A DNA stretch of 62,400 nt from a bacterium (lineage in GTDB: Bacteria; Chloroflexota; Dormibacteria; Aeolococcales; Bog-877). Positions 26,116-35,938 of the stretch are shown here, in pieces. Location: positions 1 through 62,400 of the forward strand of contig JAJYXT010000025.1 of NCBI GenBank assembly GCA_021801645.1, written 5' to 3'. The position numbers and the translations under genes were made by a program. Positions within the stretch are counted from its first letter, which is position 1. Every line of letters begins with the position of its first letter. The notes below the pieces were generated by a model. It ran no database searches and was not told the DNA's origin. It saw only the letters and a list, made by a program, of their open reading frames with translations.

Positions 26116-26121
26116 CTGCGC

Positions 26122-26235
26122 CTACCCCTGCCGCTGCTTGTGCTTGGGGTTTTCGCAGATCACCCTGACCGTGCCGGCACGCCGGATCACCTTGCACTTG
26201 GTGCAGATCCTCTTCACCGAGGCCCGGACCTTCAC
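26122..26235 (-). CDS. rpmJ: 50S ribosomal protein L36 (zinc-ribbon form)
   Basis: A 37-codon gene found by reading the spacer between infA and rpsM. Its product starts [19 protein letters not shown] and contains the Cys-Cys-Cys-His zinc set (CTKC, then C and H in [13 protein letters not shown]). GTG start with GAGGAG seven bases upstream. This is the expected place for rpmJ, directly after infA. Confidence 0.95.
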   Translation of the reverse strand: MKVRASVKRICTKCKVIRRAGTVRVICENPKHKQRQG

Positions 26236-26256
26236 TGCCAGCTCCTCAAATCGCCT

Positions 26257-26469
26257 TCAGACCACCCTCGCCAGGATCCTGCCCCGTCCCGGGTCGGTGG
26301 CCGACACTTCGATCACCACCCGGTCGCCGGGGAGAAGCCTGACGCTCGCCAGACGCGCCCGGCCGGCCGCGTGCGCCACCACCTTGGCCCCACCCGCCAA
26401 CTCAACCCGGTACAGCGAGTTGGGCAGCGACTCAAGGACCCGACCCTGGACCTGTCCGGGGTCAATCAT
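26257..26469 (-). CDS. infA: Translation initiation factor IF-1
   Basis: A 70-residue S1/OB-fold factor that binds the A site during initiation. VQGRVLESLPNSLYRVELAGG and RLLPGDRVVIEVSATDPGRGRI match IF-1, though the N-terminus MIDPGQ differs from the common MAKED. It begins the alpha-operon segment, and an AT-rich -10 sequence lies about 45 bases upstream. Confidence 0.94.
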   Translation of the reverse strand: MIDPGQVQGRVLESLPNSLYRVELAGGAKVVAHAAGRARLASVRLLPGDRVVIEVSATDPGRGRILARVV

Positions 26470-26511
26470 GGTGAAGGGCGCACGAAACCAAACCAGGTTC
26501 AGCCCGCTGAG

Positions 26512-26517
26512 AGTATA
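26512..26517 (-). promoter_or_regulatory. Possible -10 element of an infA/alpha-operon promoter
   Basis: On the minus strand TATACT stands out in the 75-base GC-rich spacer between map and infA, about 40 bases before the infA ATG. The -35 region is poor (CCCTGG at the expected distance). Confidence 0.4.
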
Positions 26518-26544
26518 GCCGATCGGGCGCGACCCAGGGGGAGG

Positions 26545-27306
26545 TCATCCTGCGGCCGAGGGCAACTCGGTGAGCACCAGGGGCCCGTCCGCGGTCACCG
26601 CCAGGGTGTGCTCGAAATAACAGGAGCGGCGTCCGTCCGCGGTCACCACCGTCCAGCGGTCCGGACGCACCATGGTGGCCGCCTGGCCCTCGTTGACGAT
26701 CGGCTCGATGGCCAGGCACAGCCCCGGCTTGATCTCCAGGCCCCGCCCCGGGCGGCCGAAGTTGGGGACCTCGGGGTCCTCGTGCATGTCTCGGCCGATG
26801 CCGTGCCCGGTGTACCCCCGGACGATGGAGTAGCCGTTGGCCTCGACGTGCTGCTGCACCGCCGCCCCGATGTCCCCCAGCCGGTTGCCCGGCCGGGCCA
26901 TCTGGATGCCACGGTGCAGCGCCTCCCGAGTCACCTCGATCAGGCGAGCTCCCTCGGGGTCCGCCTGCCCGCAGGCTACCGTCAGACCGGCGTCCGCCCA
27001 CCACCCCTTGTAGATCAGCCCGCAGTCCAGGCTCACCAGGTCTCCGGACCGGAGCTCCCGGGATCCGGGAATCCCGTGCACCACCTCCTCCTCGACGGAG
27101 ACACACAGATGCTTGGGGAACCCATCGTAGCCGAGGAACCCCGGGAAGCTCTGCCGGCGGCGGATCTCACGATTGGCGATCCGATCCAGGTCATCCGTCG
27201 TCATGCCGGGCCGCACCGCTTCCGACAGCAGCGCCAGGACCTCGGCCAGCCGCCATCCCGCCTCCCGCATGAGGGCGATCTCTTCGTTGCGCTTAAGGGT
27301 GATCAA
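26545..27306 (-). CDS. map: Methionine aminopeptidase, type I
   Basis: A 253-residue dinuclear metalloprotease removing N-terminal methionine. All five metal ligands are present: D94, D105, H168, E201 and E232, at the E. coli spacing offset by three. Also GYTGHGIGRDMHEDPEVPNFG. Start is a TTG forming TTGA with the adk stop. Common position between adk and infA. Confidence 0.97.
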   Translation of the reverse strand: MITLKRNEEIALMREAGWRLAEVLALLSEAVRPGMTTDDLDRIANREIRRRQSFPGFLGYDGFPKHLCVSVEEEVVHGIPGSRELRSGDLVSLDCGLIYKGWWADAGLTVACGQADPEGARLIEVTREALHRGIQMARPGNRLGDIGAAVQQHVEANGYSIVRGYTGHGIGRDMHEDPEVPNFGRPGRGLEIKPGLCLAIEPIVNEGQAATMVRPDRWTVVTADGRRSCYFEHTLAVTADGPLVLTELPSAAG

Positions 27307-27884
27307 CCGATCGCCTGCACCAGGGCCCGGTTGACTTCCTCAACGCTGGCACAGCCATCCACCCGGACCGTGGGGACCAGGTTGCCCAGGTACTCCAGCA
27401 CCGGCTCGGTCTGCTCCCGGTAGACCCTCAGCCGCTCCTTGATGATCTCCGGAGTGTCGTCCTCGCGCCGTTCCTCGGTGGCCCGCCGGGAGAGCCGGGC
27501 GACGAGCTCCTCCTCGGGCACCTCCAGGACGGCCACCAGGTCGACCGGCGCGTCCATCTTCTCCAGAAGCTCCTGGAGGGCCCGGGCCTGGGCCACGGTT
27601 CTTGGGAAGCCGTCCAGGACAAACCCGCGAAGCTCGCCGTTCTCCTCCAGCCGGTGGCGAATCATGTTCACGATCAGCTCGTCAGGAACCAGCTTGCCCG
27701 CCGCCATGTAGTCGGAGGCGAGGTGCCCCAGCTCGGTGCCCGCGGCCCGGTGCTGGCGCAGCATGTCCCCGGGGGCGATGTGGTCCAGGTCGTACCTCTC
27801 CCGGAGCAGCTCCGCCTGGGTCCCCTTGCCCGACCCGGGAGCGCCGAAGATGATCAGCCGCCGCCGCAGTCCCTGCCCTCCCAT
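27303..27884 (-). CDS. adk: Adenylate kinase (short-lid form)
   Basis: A 193-residue nucleotide kinase interconverting AMP, ADP and ATP. P-loop GAPGSGKGT (residues 14-22), LDGFPRTVAQA, and a short LID (SRRATEERREDDTPEIIKER) without zinc cysteines. The ATG was chosen over the GTG two codons earlier because GAGGGG sits five bases before it. It follows secY as in most spc clusters. Confidence 0.96.
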   Translation of the reverse strand: MGGQGLRRRLIIFGAPGSGKGTQAELLRERYDLDHIAPGDMLRQHRAAGTELGHLASDYMAAGKLVPDELIVNMIRHRLEENGELRGFVLDGFPRTVAQARALQELLEKMDAPVDLVAVLEVPEEELVARLSRRATEERREDDTPEIIKERLRVYREQTEPVLEYLGNLVPTVRVDGCASVEEVNRALVQAIG

Positions 27885-27893
27885 CAGCACCCC

Positions 27894-29249
27894 TCAGCGA
27901 ATGAAACCCCGATACTGGCGCATGAGCAGCTGCGTCTCCAGCTGCTTCATGGTGTCGAGCGAGACTCCCACCACGATCAGGATAGCTGTGCCCCCCAGGT
28001 AAAGGCCCTGGCTCAACTGCTGCCCGGTGAGGTAGGCCGCCAGCAGCGGCACCACCACCGTGATGAGGCCGAGGAACACCGCCCCGGCCAGTGTGATCCG
28101 GCTCATCACCCGGGCCAGGTAATCGGCCGTGGCCCGGCCCGGCCGGATGCCCGGGATGTAGGTGGCACTCTTCTTGAGGTCATCGGCCGCGTCCTCGGGG
28201 TCGAAGGTGACGGCGGTGTAGAAGAAGGTGAAGCCCATGATCAGGCCAAAGTAAAGGACCTGGTAGATGACGTTGAAGAGGACGTCAGGGCCGGTCGGCG
28301 TCCAGTAGGTGTGGAACCAGGTGGCGATCTGGCCCACCACTCCCCCGGTCTGACCCGCGGGAGGTAGGAAGAAGTTGCTGAAGATCTGGGGGAAGAACAT
28401 GATGGAGATGGCGAAGATGATGGGGATGACCCCGGCCTGATTCACCCGCAGGGGCAGAAAGCTGCTCCGCCCCTGGTAGACCTGACGCCCGACCACGCGC
28501 TGCGACGACTGGATGGGGATCTTGCGCGTCGCCTGCTGGACGAAGATGATCCCCGCCGCCAGCACGATGGCGATCACGGCGAGGGCGAAGATGGTGAAGG
28601 TCTGGGCCTGCCCGCCATTGGTGAAGGAGATCACGGTGTTGGGGATCTGGGCCAGGATGCCGGCCATGATGATGATCGACACCCCGTTCCCCAGGCCGTA
28701 CTCGGTGATCAGCTCGCCGAACCACATGATGATCACCGTGCCTCCGGTCAGGATCACGATGATCCCCAGCGTCTCGGCGATGGAGATGTTGGAGGGCAGG
28801 ATGGAGAGGCCCTGGAAGCTGTAGCTCTCAAAGAGGCGGGTGTAGCCAAACGCCTGGAGCAGTGCCAGGGCGACGGTCAGGTAGCGGGCATACTGGGTAA
28901 GCCGCCTGCGGCCCAGGTCCCCCTCCTTGGACAGCTCCTTGACTCGGGTCGAGATGACCGTCATCAGCTGCATGATGATGGTGGCGTTGATGTAGGGATT
29001 AAGCCCCAGAGCCACGATCGAGATACCGGCGCTGCTGCCCCCGGTGGAGACCCCGCTGCCCGAGAAGAGGTTGATCAGTCCCAGCAGGCTGTTGTTCTGG
29101 TAGAGCTGGCGCAGGGCCACCGTGTTGACCCCGGGGATGGTGATCACCGCCAGCATGCGGAAGACCACCAGGAGGCCGATGGTGATGAGGAGCTTGCGCC
29201 GCAGCTCCGGGACCTGCATGGCGGCGCGCAGCGCCCCGAACAGGTTCAT
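27894..29249 (-). CDS. secY: Protein translocase channel subunit SecY
   Basis: A 451-residue integral membrane protein with about ten transmembrane helices forming the Sec channel. The conserved opening is FGALRAAMQVPELRRKLL; later LNPYINATIIMQLMT, KELSKEGDLGRRRLTQYARYL, GLGNGVSIIIMAGI and YRGFIR at the end. Its ATG overlaps the rplO stop as ATGA. SecE and SecG are not in the window. Confidence 0.97.
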   Translation of the reverse strand: MNLFGALRAAMQVPELRRKLLITIGLLVVFRMLAVITIPGVNTVALRQLYQNNSLLGLINLFSGSGVSTGGSSAGISIVALGLNPYINATIIMQLMTVISTRVKELSKEGDLGRRRLTQYARYLTVALALLQAFGYTRLFESYSFQGLSILPSNISIAETLGIIVILTGGTVIIMWFGELITEYGLGNGVSIIIMAGILAQIPNTVISFTNGGQAQTFTIFALAVIAIVLAAGIIFVQQATRKIPIQSSQRVVGRQVYQGRSSFLPLRVNQAGVIPIIFAISIMFFPQIFSNFFLPPAGQTGGVVGQIATWFHTYWTPTGPDVLFNVIYQVLYFGLIMGFTFFYTAVTFDPEDAADDLKKSATYIPGIRPGRATADYLARVMSRITLAGAVFLGLITVVVPLLAAYLTGQQLSQGLYLGGTAILIVVGVSLDTMKQLETQLLMRQYRGFIR

Positions 29250-29731
29250 GAGTCGGTGTCCGCGGCCTCCTCACCGGCGGCCGGCGCCGGCAGGATCACC
29301 TCGCCGCCCGCCTTTTGCACCGCCGCGATCGCCGCACCACTGGCAGCGTCCACCCGAACCTTGAGCGCTGGTATGGTGGCCGATCCGCCGGCCAGAAGCT
29401 TCACCGGGGCACCGGAGCGCCGCACCAGCCCGGCCTTGCGCAAACCCTCCTGGTCGACCTCGGTCCCGGCTTCGAAACGGGCCAGCTTGGCCACATTGAC
29501 CACCTGGTACTCCGTGCGGAAGCGGTTGTAAAAGCCGCGCAGCTTGGGCACCCTCTGGGTGAGCGGCATCTGCCCGCCCTCGAATCCCCGGGGAAGGCTC
29601 CAGGAGCTCCGGGCACCCTGCCCCTTCTGACCCCGACCGGCGGTCTTGCCACCGCCCGCCGAGCTGCCGCGCCCAACCCGCTTGCGCGACTTGCGGCTGC
29701 CCCGCGACGGCTTGAGCTCGTCGATCCTCAC
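29246..29731 (-). CDS. rplO: 50S ribosomal protein L15
   Basis: A 161-residue protein. [22 protein letters not shown] and the Gly-rich stretch [16 protein letters not shown] identify it, followed by [18 protein letters not shown]. The C-terminus carries a short acidic tail [12 protein letters not shown] overlap with rpmD. Confidence 0.97.
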   Translation of the reverse strand: MRIDELKPSRGSRKSRKRVGRGSSAGGGKTAGRGQKGQGARSSWSLPRGFEGGQMPLTQRVPKLRGFYNRFRTEYQVVNVAKLARFEAGTEVDQEGLRKAGLVRRSGAPVKLLAGGSATIPALKVRVDAASGAAIAAVQKAGGEVILPAPAAGEEAADTDS

Positions 29732-29931
29732 TTGGCCTCCTCCGTGTCGGCAGCTGCCGTCAGCTCCTCCACCGTCACCAGGTGGCGCACGGTGGCCACC
29801 ATCCCCCGCACCGACGGGGTGTCGGGGTGCTCCACCACCTGATGCAGCCGGCGCAGTCCAAGGGCGGCGATGGTGCGCTTCTGGTTGGCAGCGTAACCGA
29901 TGGCGCTCTTGGTCCAGGTCACGCGCAGCAT
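29728..29931 (-). CDS. rpmD: 50S ribosomal protein L30
   Basis: A 67-residue protein. [32 protein letters not shown] is typical L30, with a short acidic end (AADTEEAK). The internal ATG giving MLRVTWTKS is the start, because upstream codons of this frame lie within rpsE and are non-homologous. Confidence 0.95.
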   Translation of the reverse strand: MLRVTWTKSAIGYAANQKRTIAALGLRRLHQVVEHPDTPSVRGMVATVRHLVTVEELTAAADTEEAK

Positions 29932-29935
29932 GGGG

Positions 29936-30490
29936 TCAGGCAACCTCCACCTCCGGAGTCGCTGCCGGCTCCACCCGCAATCCCAGCTCCGCCACCGTCT
30001 TGCCCCGGAGCCGGGCCACGGTCTCCGCGGTGCGCAGGCTCTCCAGGGCGACGATGGTGGCCCGCACGGTGTTGATGGGGTTGTCACTGCCCAGCGACTT
30101 GGTGAGGATGTCCTTGATCCCGGCCAGCTCAACCACTGCCCGCATCGCCCCGCCGGAGATGACCCCGGTCCCTGGCGAGGCGGGACGGAGCAACACCCGG
30201 GCTGCCCCCTCCTTGTGCAGCACAGCGTGAGGGATGGTCCGACCCACCATCGGCACCGAGATCATGTGCTTCTTGGCGTCCTCGACCCCCTTGCGAATGG
30301 CCTCGGGCACCTCGCCGGCCTTGCCCAGCCCAGCGCCCACGCGCCCGGCACCGTCTCCGACCACCACCAGGGCGCTGAAGGAGAAGCGCCGCCCCCCCTT
30401 GACCACCTTGGCCACCCGGTTGAGGCTCACCACCCGCTCGGCGAACTCCCCTCGGGACTCGCGCTCGGACCGGCTCATATTCATGCTCAC
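29936..30490 (-). CDS. rpsE: 30S ribosomal protein S5
   Basis: A 184-residue protein involved in decoding fidelity. The dsRNA-binding core is [23 protein letters not shown] with [17 protein letters not shown], then [22 protein letters not shown] and the C-terminal domain. GTG start with GAGGAC eight bases upstream; two in-frame ATGs follow within five codons. Confidence 0.97.
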   Translation of the reverse strand: MSMNMSRSERESRGEFAERVVSLNRVAKVVKGGRRFSFSALVVVGDGAGRVGAGLGKAGEVPEAIRKGVEDAKKHMISVPMVGRTIPHAVLHKEGAARVLLRPASPGTGVISGGAMRAVVELAGIKDILTKSLGSDNPINTVRATIVALESLRTAETVARLRGKTVAELGLRVEPAATPEVEVA

Positions 30491-30500
30491 GCTCTTGTCC

Positions 30501-30857
30501 TCAGAATTCCAGCCCGGCCTCGCGGGCAGCCTCGGCCAGAGCCTGAACCCGTCCGTGATAGAGGTACCCGCCCCGGTCGAAGACCACCTGGGTCACCCCG
30601 GCGGCTCGGGCGCGCTCCCCGATCAGTCGCCCCACGGCCGCCGCCGTCTGGCGATTGCAGCCGGAGACGCCCGCCGCCGCTTCGACGCTGCTGGCCGCCA
30701 CCACGGTGCGGCCCTGGCTGTCGTCCACTACCTGAGCGTACAGGTGGCGCAGGCTCCGGTGAACGCAGAGCCGGGGACGCGCAGCGGATCCCTGGACCCG
30801 ACGGCGAACCCGGCGATGGCGCCGCGCCCTGGCCTGTTCACGCTCCGCGAAACTCAT
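30501..30857 (-). CDS. rplR: 50S ribosomal protein L18
   Basis: A 118-residue 5S rRNA-binding protein. [35 protein letters not shown] is the family core, then [12 protein letters not shown] and [28 protein letters not shown]. The chosen ATG sits one base after the rplF stop. Confidence 0.97.
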   Translation of the reverse strand: MSFAEREQARARRHRRVRRRVQGSAARPRLCVHRSLRHLYAQVVDDSQGRTVVAASSVEAAAGVSGCNRQTAAAVGRLIGERARAAGVTQVVFDRGGYLYHGRVQALAEAAREAGLEF

Positions 30858-30858
30858 A

Positions 30859-31407
30859 TCAGCCCTTTGCTCCCTTGCCGCTCTTGCCGGCCTTGCGCCG
30901 GACCACCTCACCCCGGTAGCGGACCCCCTTGCCCTTGTAGGGCTCGGGCCGCCGGGTGGCGCGGATCCGGGCAGCCATCTGACCGACCGCCTCCTTGTCG
31001 TTGCCCAGCACCGCCACCCGCGTGGGCTCCGGCACCTCGATCTTGACCCCCTCGGGCGGGGCGATCCGGATCGGGTGAGAGTATCCCAGAGCCAGCTGCA
31101 GGTCGGATCCCTGGAGGCTGGCCCGGTAGCCGACTCCCACCAACTCCAGCTCTCGCCGGAAGCCGGTGGTCACTCCGGCGACCATGTTGGCGATCAGGGT
31201 TCGGCTCAGCCCGTGGAGGGAACGGTGCGGCGCCGAGTCCGTGGGCCGCTCGACCAGAACCGATCCGTCCTCCAGCCGAGCCGAGATCGGATGAGGGAGC
31301 ACCCGCTCCATCTCACCACGCGGCCCGACGACCTTCACCCGGTCCCCGGTGATGGTGATCGAGACCCCGGCGGGAATGGCGATGGGATGTCTTCCAATCC
31401 TGGACAC
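30859..31407 (-). CDS. rplF: 50S ribosomal protein L6
   Basis: A 182-residue protein at the base of the L7/L12 stalk. [15 protein letters not shown] opening, then [25 protein letters not shown] and the C-terminal [19 protein letters not shown] start six bases after the rpsH stop. Gly/Lys-rich end. Confidence 0.97.
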   Translation of the reverse strand: MSRIGRHPIAIPAGVSITITGDRVKVVGPRGEMERVLPHPISARLEDGSVLVERPTDSAPHRSLHGLSRTLIANMVAGVTTGFRRELELVGVGYRASLQGSDLQLALGYSHPIRIAPPEGVKIEVPEPTRVAVLGNDKEAVGQMAARIRATRRPEPYKGKGVRYRGEVVRRKAGKSGKGAKG

Positions 31408-31413
31408 GAGCTT

Positions 31414-31806
31414 CTACCAGACCTCCGCCAGAACCTCGCCGCCGATCCCCAGCTGGCGGGCGCGCCGGCCCGACATCACCCCCTGCGAGGTGGACACCAC
31501 CGCGACGCCCATCCCGCCCAGCACCCTCGGCAGCTGATCCCGGCCGCGGTAGACGCGCAGCCCGGGTCGACTCACTCTGCGGATGCCCTGCAGGACCCGC
31601 TGCGACTTGGGAGCGGCCTTCAGTTCCAACCAGAGGGTCTGATGAGGGGCGTCACCCTCGACGCCGAAAGCCGCCAGGTAGCCCTCCTCCTGGAGCACGC
31701 GCGCCACCTCGGCCTTCAGCTTGCTGGCCGGCATCTCCACCCGCCGGTGCCCGGCAAGGTTGGCGTTGCGCAGCCGCGTGAGCATGTCCGCGATCGGGTC
31801 ACTCAT
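31414..31806 (-). CDS. rpsH: 30S ribosomal protein S8
   Basis: A 130-residue primary 16S binder and, in E. coli, spc-operon repressor. [20 protein letters not shown] opening; [35 protein letters not shown] near the end. Two adjacent ATG codons are possible starts; the second gives the usual MSDPIADML. No clear Shine-Dalgarno precedes it, so coupling to rpsN nine bases upstream is likely. Confidence 0.96.
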   Translation of the reverse strand: MSDPIADMLTRLRNANLAGHRRVEMPASKLKAEVARVLQEEGYLAAFGVEGDAPHQTLWLELKAAPKSQRVLQGIRRVSRPGLRVYRGRDQLPRVLGGMGVAVVSTSQGVMSGRRARQLGIGGEVLAEVW

Positions 31807-31815
31807 CATCGGCGG

Positions 31816-32001
31816 TCACCAACTGGACTTGCGCACCCCGGGGATCTGCCCCTGGGACGCATGGATGCGGAAGCAGATGCGGCACAGCCCGAACTTGCGC
31901 ATGTACCCTCGGGGCCGCCCGCAGAGGTTGCAGCGAGACCGGGCCTGCACCGGGAAGCGGGGTGCCCGCCGGCTGGCCATGATCTTCGACTTCTTCGCCA
32001 A
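31816..32001 (-). CDS. rpsN: 30S ribosomal protein S14, zinc (type Z)
   Basis: A 61-residue zinc-ribbon S14. Two CxxC pairs are present (C24/C27 in [15 protein letters not shown] and C40/C43 in GLCRICFR). The start is a TTG with a strong AAGGAGG five bases upstream, giving [12 protein letters not shown], which aligns with other type Z proteins; the in-frame ATG seven codons later would cut this off. Confidence 0.96.
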   Translation of the reverse strand: MAKKSKIMASRRAPRFPVQARSRCNLCGRPRGYMRKFGLCRICFRIHASQGQIPGVRKSSW

Positions 32002-32015
32002 CTCCGCCTCCTTCG

Positions 32016-32567
32016 CTAGCGCCTGAAGGGCATGCCCAGCCCGGCCAAAAGGCTGCGCCCCTCGGCGTCGGTGCTGGCGGTGGTAACGATGGTGATCTCC
32101 AGCCCGCGCAGCTTGTCGATCTTGTCATAGTCGATCTCCGGGAACACCAGCTGCTCCCGCAGTCCGAGGGTGAGGTTGCCGTGGCCATCGAAGTGGGTGG
32201 TCAAGCCGCGGAAGTCGCGGATCCTCGGCAGGGCGACGCTGATGAGGCGGTCCAGGAACTCCATCATGCGGTCCCCGCGCAGCGTCACCTTGAGACCGAT
32301 CGGCATCCCCGCCCGCAGCTTGAAGGCGGCCACCGACTTCCTCGCCTTGCGCACCGCCGGCTGCTGGCCGGTGATCACCCGGAGGTCGTTGGTGGCCGCA
32401 TCGAGCGCCTTGGCGTTCTGGACCGCCTCGCCAACTCCCACATTGACCACGACTTTGTCCAGCCGGGGGACCTGCATGACGTTGAGGTAGCCGAACTCGG
32501 CGATCAGCGCCGGGACCACGGTCTCCCGGTAGCGCTCGACGAACCTCGGCCTGGTCGCTGCGGTCAT
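32016..32567 (-). CDS. rplE: 50S ribosomal protein L5
   Basis: A 183-residue 5S rRNA and P-site tRNA contact. [33 protein letters not shown] opening, [25 protein letters not shown] in the middle, and the C-terminal [29 protein letters not shown] overlap with rplX. Confidence 0.98.
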   Translation of the reverse strand: MTAATRPRFVERYRETVVPALIAEFGYLNVMQVPRLDKVVVNVGVGEAVQNAKALDAATNDLRVITGQQPAVRKARKSVAAFKLRAGMPIGLKVTLRGDRMMEFLDRLISVALPRIRDFRGLTTHFDGHGNLTLGLREQLVFPEIDYDKIDKLRGLEITIVTTASTDAEGRSLLAGLGMPFRR

Positions 32568-32947
32568 GCTCTGGGGGCCCTCAGGTAGGGCTCATTGCAG
32601 CGCTTGCAGAAGGGCACCATCCGCTCCCCCTCTACCCGGTGTCCGAGGCGGGTGGGACGGTCACACTTGGGGCAGACCAGCTGCACGTTGCTGTACGCCA
32701 GCGGCGCCGGAAAGTCAATGATCCCGCCCTGGAGCGCCGTGGTGCCGCCCCGCTGCTGACCGGACCGCTGGTGGCGCTTGCGGATGTTCACCCCCTCGAC
32801 GACGATCCGCCGCTCCGCGGAGAGAGTGCGCTGCACCACCCCGCGCTTGCCCCGCTCCGAGCCGGCGATCACCACCACGGTGTCGCCAGAGCGAATGTCC
32901 AGGGGCCGAGACGAACCCGCCTCGGCCGGTCTCTGCCGCCTGGGCAT
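32564..32947 (-). CDS. rplX: 50S ribosomal protein L24, with zinc-ribbon-like C-terminus
   Basis: A 127-residue assembly initiator. KOW motif [26 protein letters not shown], then [12 protein letters not shown] and [21 protein letters not shown]. The C-terminal part carries two Cys pairs (CPKC and CKRC) flanking a GHR segment, likely binding zinc. The ATG overlaps the rplN stop as TGATG. Confidence 0.96.
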   Translation of the reverse strand: MPRRQRPAEAGSSRPLDIRSGDTVVVIAGSERGKRGVVQRTLSAERRIVVEGVNIRKRHQRSGQQRGGTTALQGGIIDFPAPLAYSNVQLVCPKCDRPTRLGHRVEGERMVPFCKRCNEPYLRAPRA

Positions 32948-33315
32948 CAGAGCACCTCCGGAGCGAGGGAAACGATCTTCATGAAGTTGCGCTCCCGCAA
33001 CTCCCTGGCCACGGGACCGAAGATCCTGGTTCCCCGCGGGTTGTTCTGCGGGTTGATGAGCACCGCGGCGTTGTCGTCGAAACGGATCCGGGTCCCATCG
33101 GGCCGGCGGTACTCCTTCGCCGTCCGGACCACCACCGCCTTCACCACGTCGCCCTTCTTCACCCCGGAGTTGGGCTGGGCGACCTTGACGGCGGCGACGA
33201 TGATGTCGCCCAAAGAGGCATAGCGGCGGTACGACCCACCGAGCACACGGATGCACAGGATCTCCCGGGCACCGCTGTTGTCAGCCACCTTGAGCACCGT
33301 CTCCTGCTGGATCAT
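32947..33315 (-). CDS. rplN: 50S ribosomal protein L14
   Basis: A 122-residue protein at the subunit interface. [28 protein letters not shown] opening; [63 protein letters not shown] to the end. Complete canonical length. Confidence 0.98.
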   Translation of the reverse strand: MIQQETVLKVADNSGAREILCIRVLGGSYRRYASLGDIIVAAVKVAQPNSGVKKGDVVKAVVVRTAKEYRRPDGTRIRFDDNAAVLINPQNNPRGTRIFGPVARELRERNFMKIVSLAPEVL

Positions 33316-33318
33316 CGG

Positions 33319-33588
33319 TCAGCGCGCCCGCTCCAAGATCTCCACCACGCGCCACCGCTTGGTGCGGCTGAGGGGGCGCGTCTCCATGATCCGCACCCGG
33401 TCCCCGTTGCGGCACTCGTTGACCTCGTCGTGGGCCTGGAAGCGCCGCCGCCTCCGCATCACCTTGCGATACAGGTTGTGAGCGCGCAGGTCCTCGACCT
33501 GGACCACCACCGTCTTGTCCATCCGGTCGCTTACCACGACCCCGGCACGGACCTTGCGCCGCGCTCGGGCTTCGGCTTCTTCCACCAT
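33319..33588 (-). CDS. rpsQ: 30S ribosomal protein S17
   Basis: An 89-residue OB-fold protein. [37 protein letters not shown] and [24 protein letters not shown] are diagnostic. Short basic N-terminal extension [14 protein letters not shown] overlaps the rpmC stop as TGATG. Confidence 0.97.
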   Translation of the reverse strand: MVEEAEARARRKVRAGVVVSDRMDKTVVVQVEDLRAHNLYRKVMRRRRRFQAHDEVNECRNGDRVRIMETRPLSRTKRWRVVEILERAR

Positions 33589-33808
33589 CAGCCCTCCTCC
33601 GCCAGGTCGGTCAGCCGCCGCGCCCGGAGCAGCGTCTCCACCCGGGCGATCCCCCGCCGAATCTCCCGGATCCGGCGGTGCTGCTCCAGCTGTCCGGTGG
33701 CCCGCTGCAGGCGCAGCTGAAGCAGCTCCTGCCGGCGCTCACCCACCAGCTGCTCCAGACCCAGGTCGTCCTGCTCTCGGAGAAGCTGAAGCTCCTCCTG
33801 ATGCTTGC

Positions 33809-33812
<4 letters not shown>
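33588..33812 (-). CDS. rpmC: 50S ribosomal protein L29
   Basis: A 74-residue helical protein at the tunnel exit. [42 protein letters not shown] is the L29 helical hairpin. GTG start overlaps the rplP stop as GTGA. Confidence 0.95.
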
Positions 33813-34243
<431 letters not shown>

Positions 34244-34244
34244 C

Positions 34245-35216
34245 TCAGCTGTCTCCCGATTCAGCGGGAGCGTCCGCCTTCCGAGAGGCCCTCTTCGGCT
34301 TAGGGGCGGCCTCGGTGGCCGGCGCTGGGGCGGCGGCCTTGCGCGGCGCCCGTCGCTTCGGCGCCGCAGCCGCTTCACCATCCGCCACCGCGAGCGGCTC
34401 CTCCGGGGCGGGCGCTACCTCCAGCACCGGAGCGGCCTGCTCCACCGCCTCGGGCTCGGCGGCCAAGGCTTCGGCCGCTGGCGGCGCCACGGAGTCCACG
34501 GCAGGCTCTGCCTCGATCACGGCGGGCGCCTCGGCCGCACGCGGTGCCGGCCTGGATGCAGGGGCGGCCGCCTCAGGGGCCACGGCCTCCGTGGGGAAAT
34601 CGCCACGGTAGATCCAGACGCTGACCCCGATCTGCCCCGAGGTGGTCTTAGCCTCGGCCTGGCCGAACTCCACGTCGGCGCGCAGCGTGTGCAGCGGCAC
34701 CCGGCCGTCCCGGTCCCACTCACGTCGGCTCATATCGCCACCCCCGAGCCGGCCGGAGACCTGGATCTTCACCCCCTTGGCCCCGGCGCGCATGGAGCGC
34801 ATCACCGACTGCTTCACCGCCCGCCGGAAGGCGATCCGCTTCTCCAGCTGCCCGGCCACGTTCTCCGCCAGGAGCCGGGCGTCCAGCTCAGGCGTCTTGA
34901 TCTCCTGAATGGTGACCCGCACCTTCTTGCCAGAGATGCGCTCCAGGTTGTCCCGCAGCGCGTCCACGGCGGCTCCGCTGCGACCGATCACGATCCCGGG
35001 CTTGGCGGTGTGGATGACAACCGTCAGCTGGTTGGCCGACCTCTCCGTCTCTATCCGGGCCACGCTGGCATTCTTCAGCCGACCCATGATCAGCTGGCGC
35101 ATGGCCAGGTCTTCCTGGAGAAGCTTGGTGTACTCCGGCCCGCTGGCGTACCAGCGCGCGTCCCAGTTGCGATAGACGCCCAGGCGGAAGCCGTTGGGAT
35201 GGACCTTCTGTCCCAC
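34245..35216 (-). CDS. rpsC: 30S ribosomal protein S3 with a long C-terminal extension
   Basis: A 323-residue protein at the mRNA entry site. Residues 1-210 are a normal S3: [23 protein letters not shown], the KH domain with [19 protein letters not shown], and ISGRLGG-type [24 protein letters not shown]. Residues from about 213 are an extra low-complexity Ala/Pro/Glu tail ending in a Lys/Arg-rich segment ([23 protein letters not shown]). GTG start. Confidence 0.97.
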   Translation of the reverse strand: MGQKVHPNGFRLGVYRNWDARWYASGPEYTKLLQEDLAMRQLIMGRLKNASVARIETERSANQLTVVIHTAKPGIVIGRSGAAVDALRDNLERISGKKVRVTIQEIKTPELDARLLAENVAGQLEKRIAFRRAVKQSVMRSMRAGAKGVKIQVSGRLGGGDMSRREWDRDGRVPLHTLRADVEFGQAEAKTTSGQIGVSVWIYRGDFPTEAVAPEAAAPASRPAPRAAEAPAVIEAEPAVDSVAPPAAEALAAEPEAVEQAAPVLEVAPAPEEPLAVADGEAAAAPKRRAPRKAAAPAPATEAAPKPKRASRKADAPAESGDS

Positions 35217-35224
35217 TTCCCTAC

Positions 35225-35638
35225 CTACTCCTCCTCGGCGTCATTGCTGGCACTCTCCACGGTCGCGGAACGCGCCGGCCGGACTCGGGACCGCGAGGCC
35301 CGCTCGAGGCTGTCCTCGACAGTCGCCCGGAGATGACACGTTCTTTTGAAGATCGAAAACGACGAACCGCGCGCCCGGGGCCGGAAGCGCTTGATGATGG
35401 GGCCCCCATCGACCTCCAGCCGAACCAGCCGCAGACGGTCGCGGTCCAAGCTGAAGTTGTTCTCGGCGTTGGCGGCGGCCGAACGCACCACCTTGCCCAC
35501 GTCCTGGGCTGCCGCCTGAGGCATGAAGGATAACACGGTGAGCGCCTCGTCCACCGCCATGCCCTGGACGACGTCGGCCACTAACCGGGCCTTCCGAGCC
35601 GGCACCCTGACCCACTTGGCAGTGGCTGTCACCTGCAT
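35225..35638 (-). CDS. rplV: 50S ribosomal protein L22
   Basis: A 137-residue tunnel protein. [24 protein letters not shown] opening and the loop/core VEVDGGP-type [20 protein letters not shown]. The usual strand SHITI-like ending is replaced by a longer tail ([20 protein letters not shown] and an acidic end NDAEEE). ATG with the rpsS stop eleven bases upstream. Confidence 0.96.
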   Translation of the reverse strand: MQVTATAKWVRVPARKARLVADVVQGMAVDEALTVLSFMPQAAAQDVGKVVRSAAANAENNFSLDRDRLRLVRLEVDGGPIIKRFRPRARGSSFSIFKRTCHLRATVEDSLERASRSRVRPARSATVESASNDAEEE

Positions 35639-35649
35639 TCCCTGACCGC

Positions 35650-35934
35650 CTACTTGAGCGCCGAGCTGCGCTCGGTGTGATGGCCGTGGCCCCGGAAGCG
35701 CCGGGTGGGCACGAACTCGCCCAGCTTGTGACCGACCATGGCCTCGGTGACCAGGACCGGAACGTGCTTGCGCCCGTCATGAACGGCCAGGGTGTGCCCC
35801 AGCATCTCCGGGAAGATGTCGCTGCGGCGCGACCAGGTGCGGATCACCCGGCGCTCCTTGGAGCGGTTCATCTCGATGACCTTCTTCAGCAGCGAGGGGT
35901 CGCAGAAGGGCCCCTTCTTGACGGATCTGCTCAT
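35650..35934 (-). CDS. rpsS: 30S ribosomal protein S19
   Basis: A 94-residue head protein. [19 protein letters not shown], then [28 protein letters not shown] and [17 protein letters not shown]. Canonical length and motifs, in the rplB-rpsS-rplV order of the S10 operon. Confidence 0.98.
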   Translation of the reverse strand: MSRSVKKGPFCDPSLLKKVIEMNRSKERRVIRTWSRRSDIFPEMLGHTLAVHDGRKHVPVLVTEAMVGHKLGEFVPTRRFRGHGHHTERSSALK

Positions 35935-35938
35935 CCTG

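Noticed and set aside
25105-27423. A 772-codon open frame on the plus strand across rpsK, rpsM, rpmJ, infA, map and part of adk
   Set aside because: It is antisense to six recognised genes and its translation is Pro/His/Arg-rich without domains; long antisense frames are expected at this GC content.
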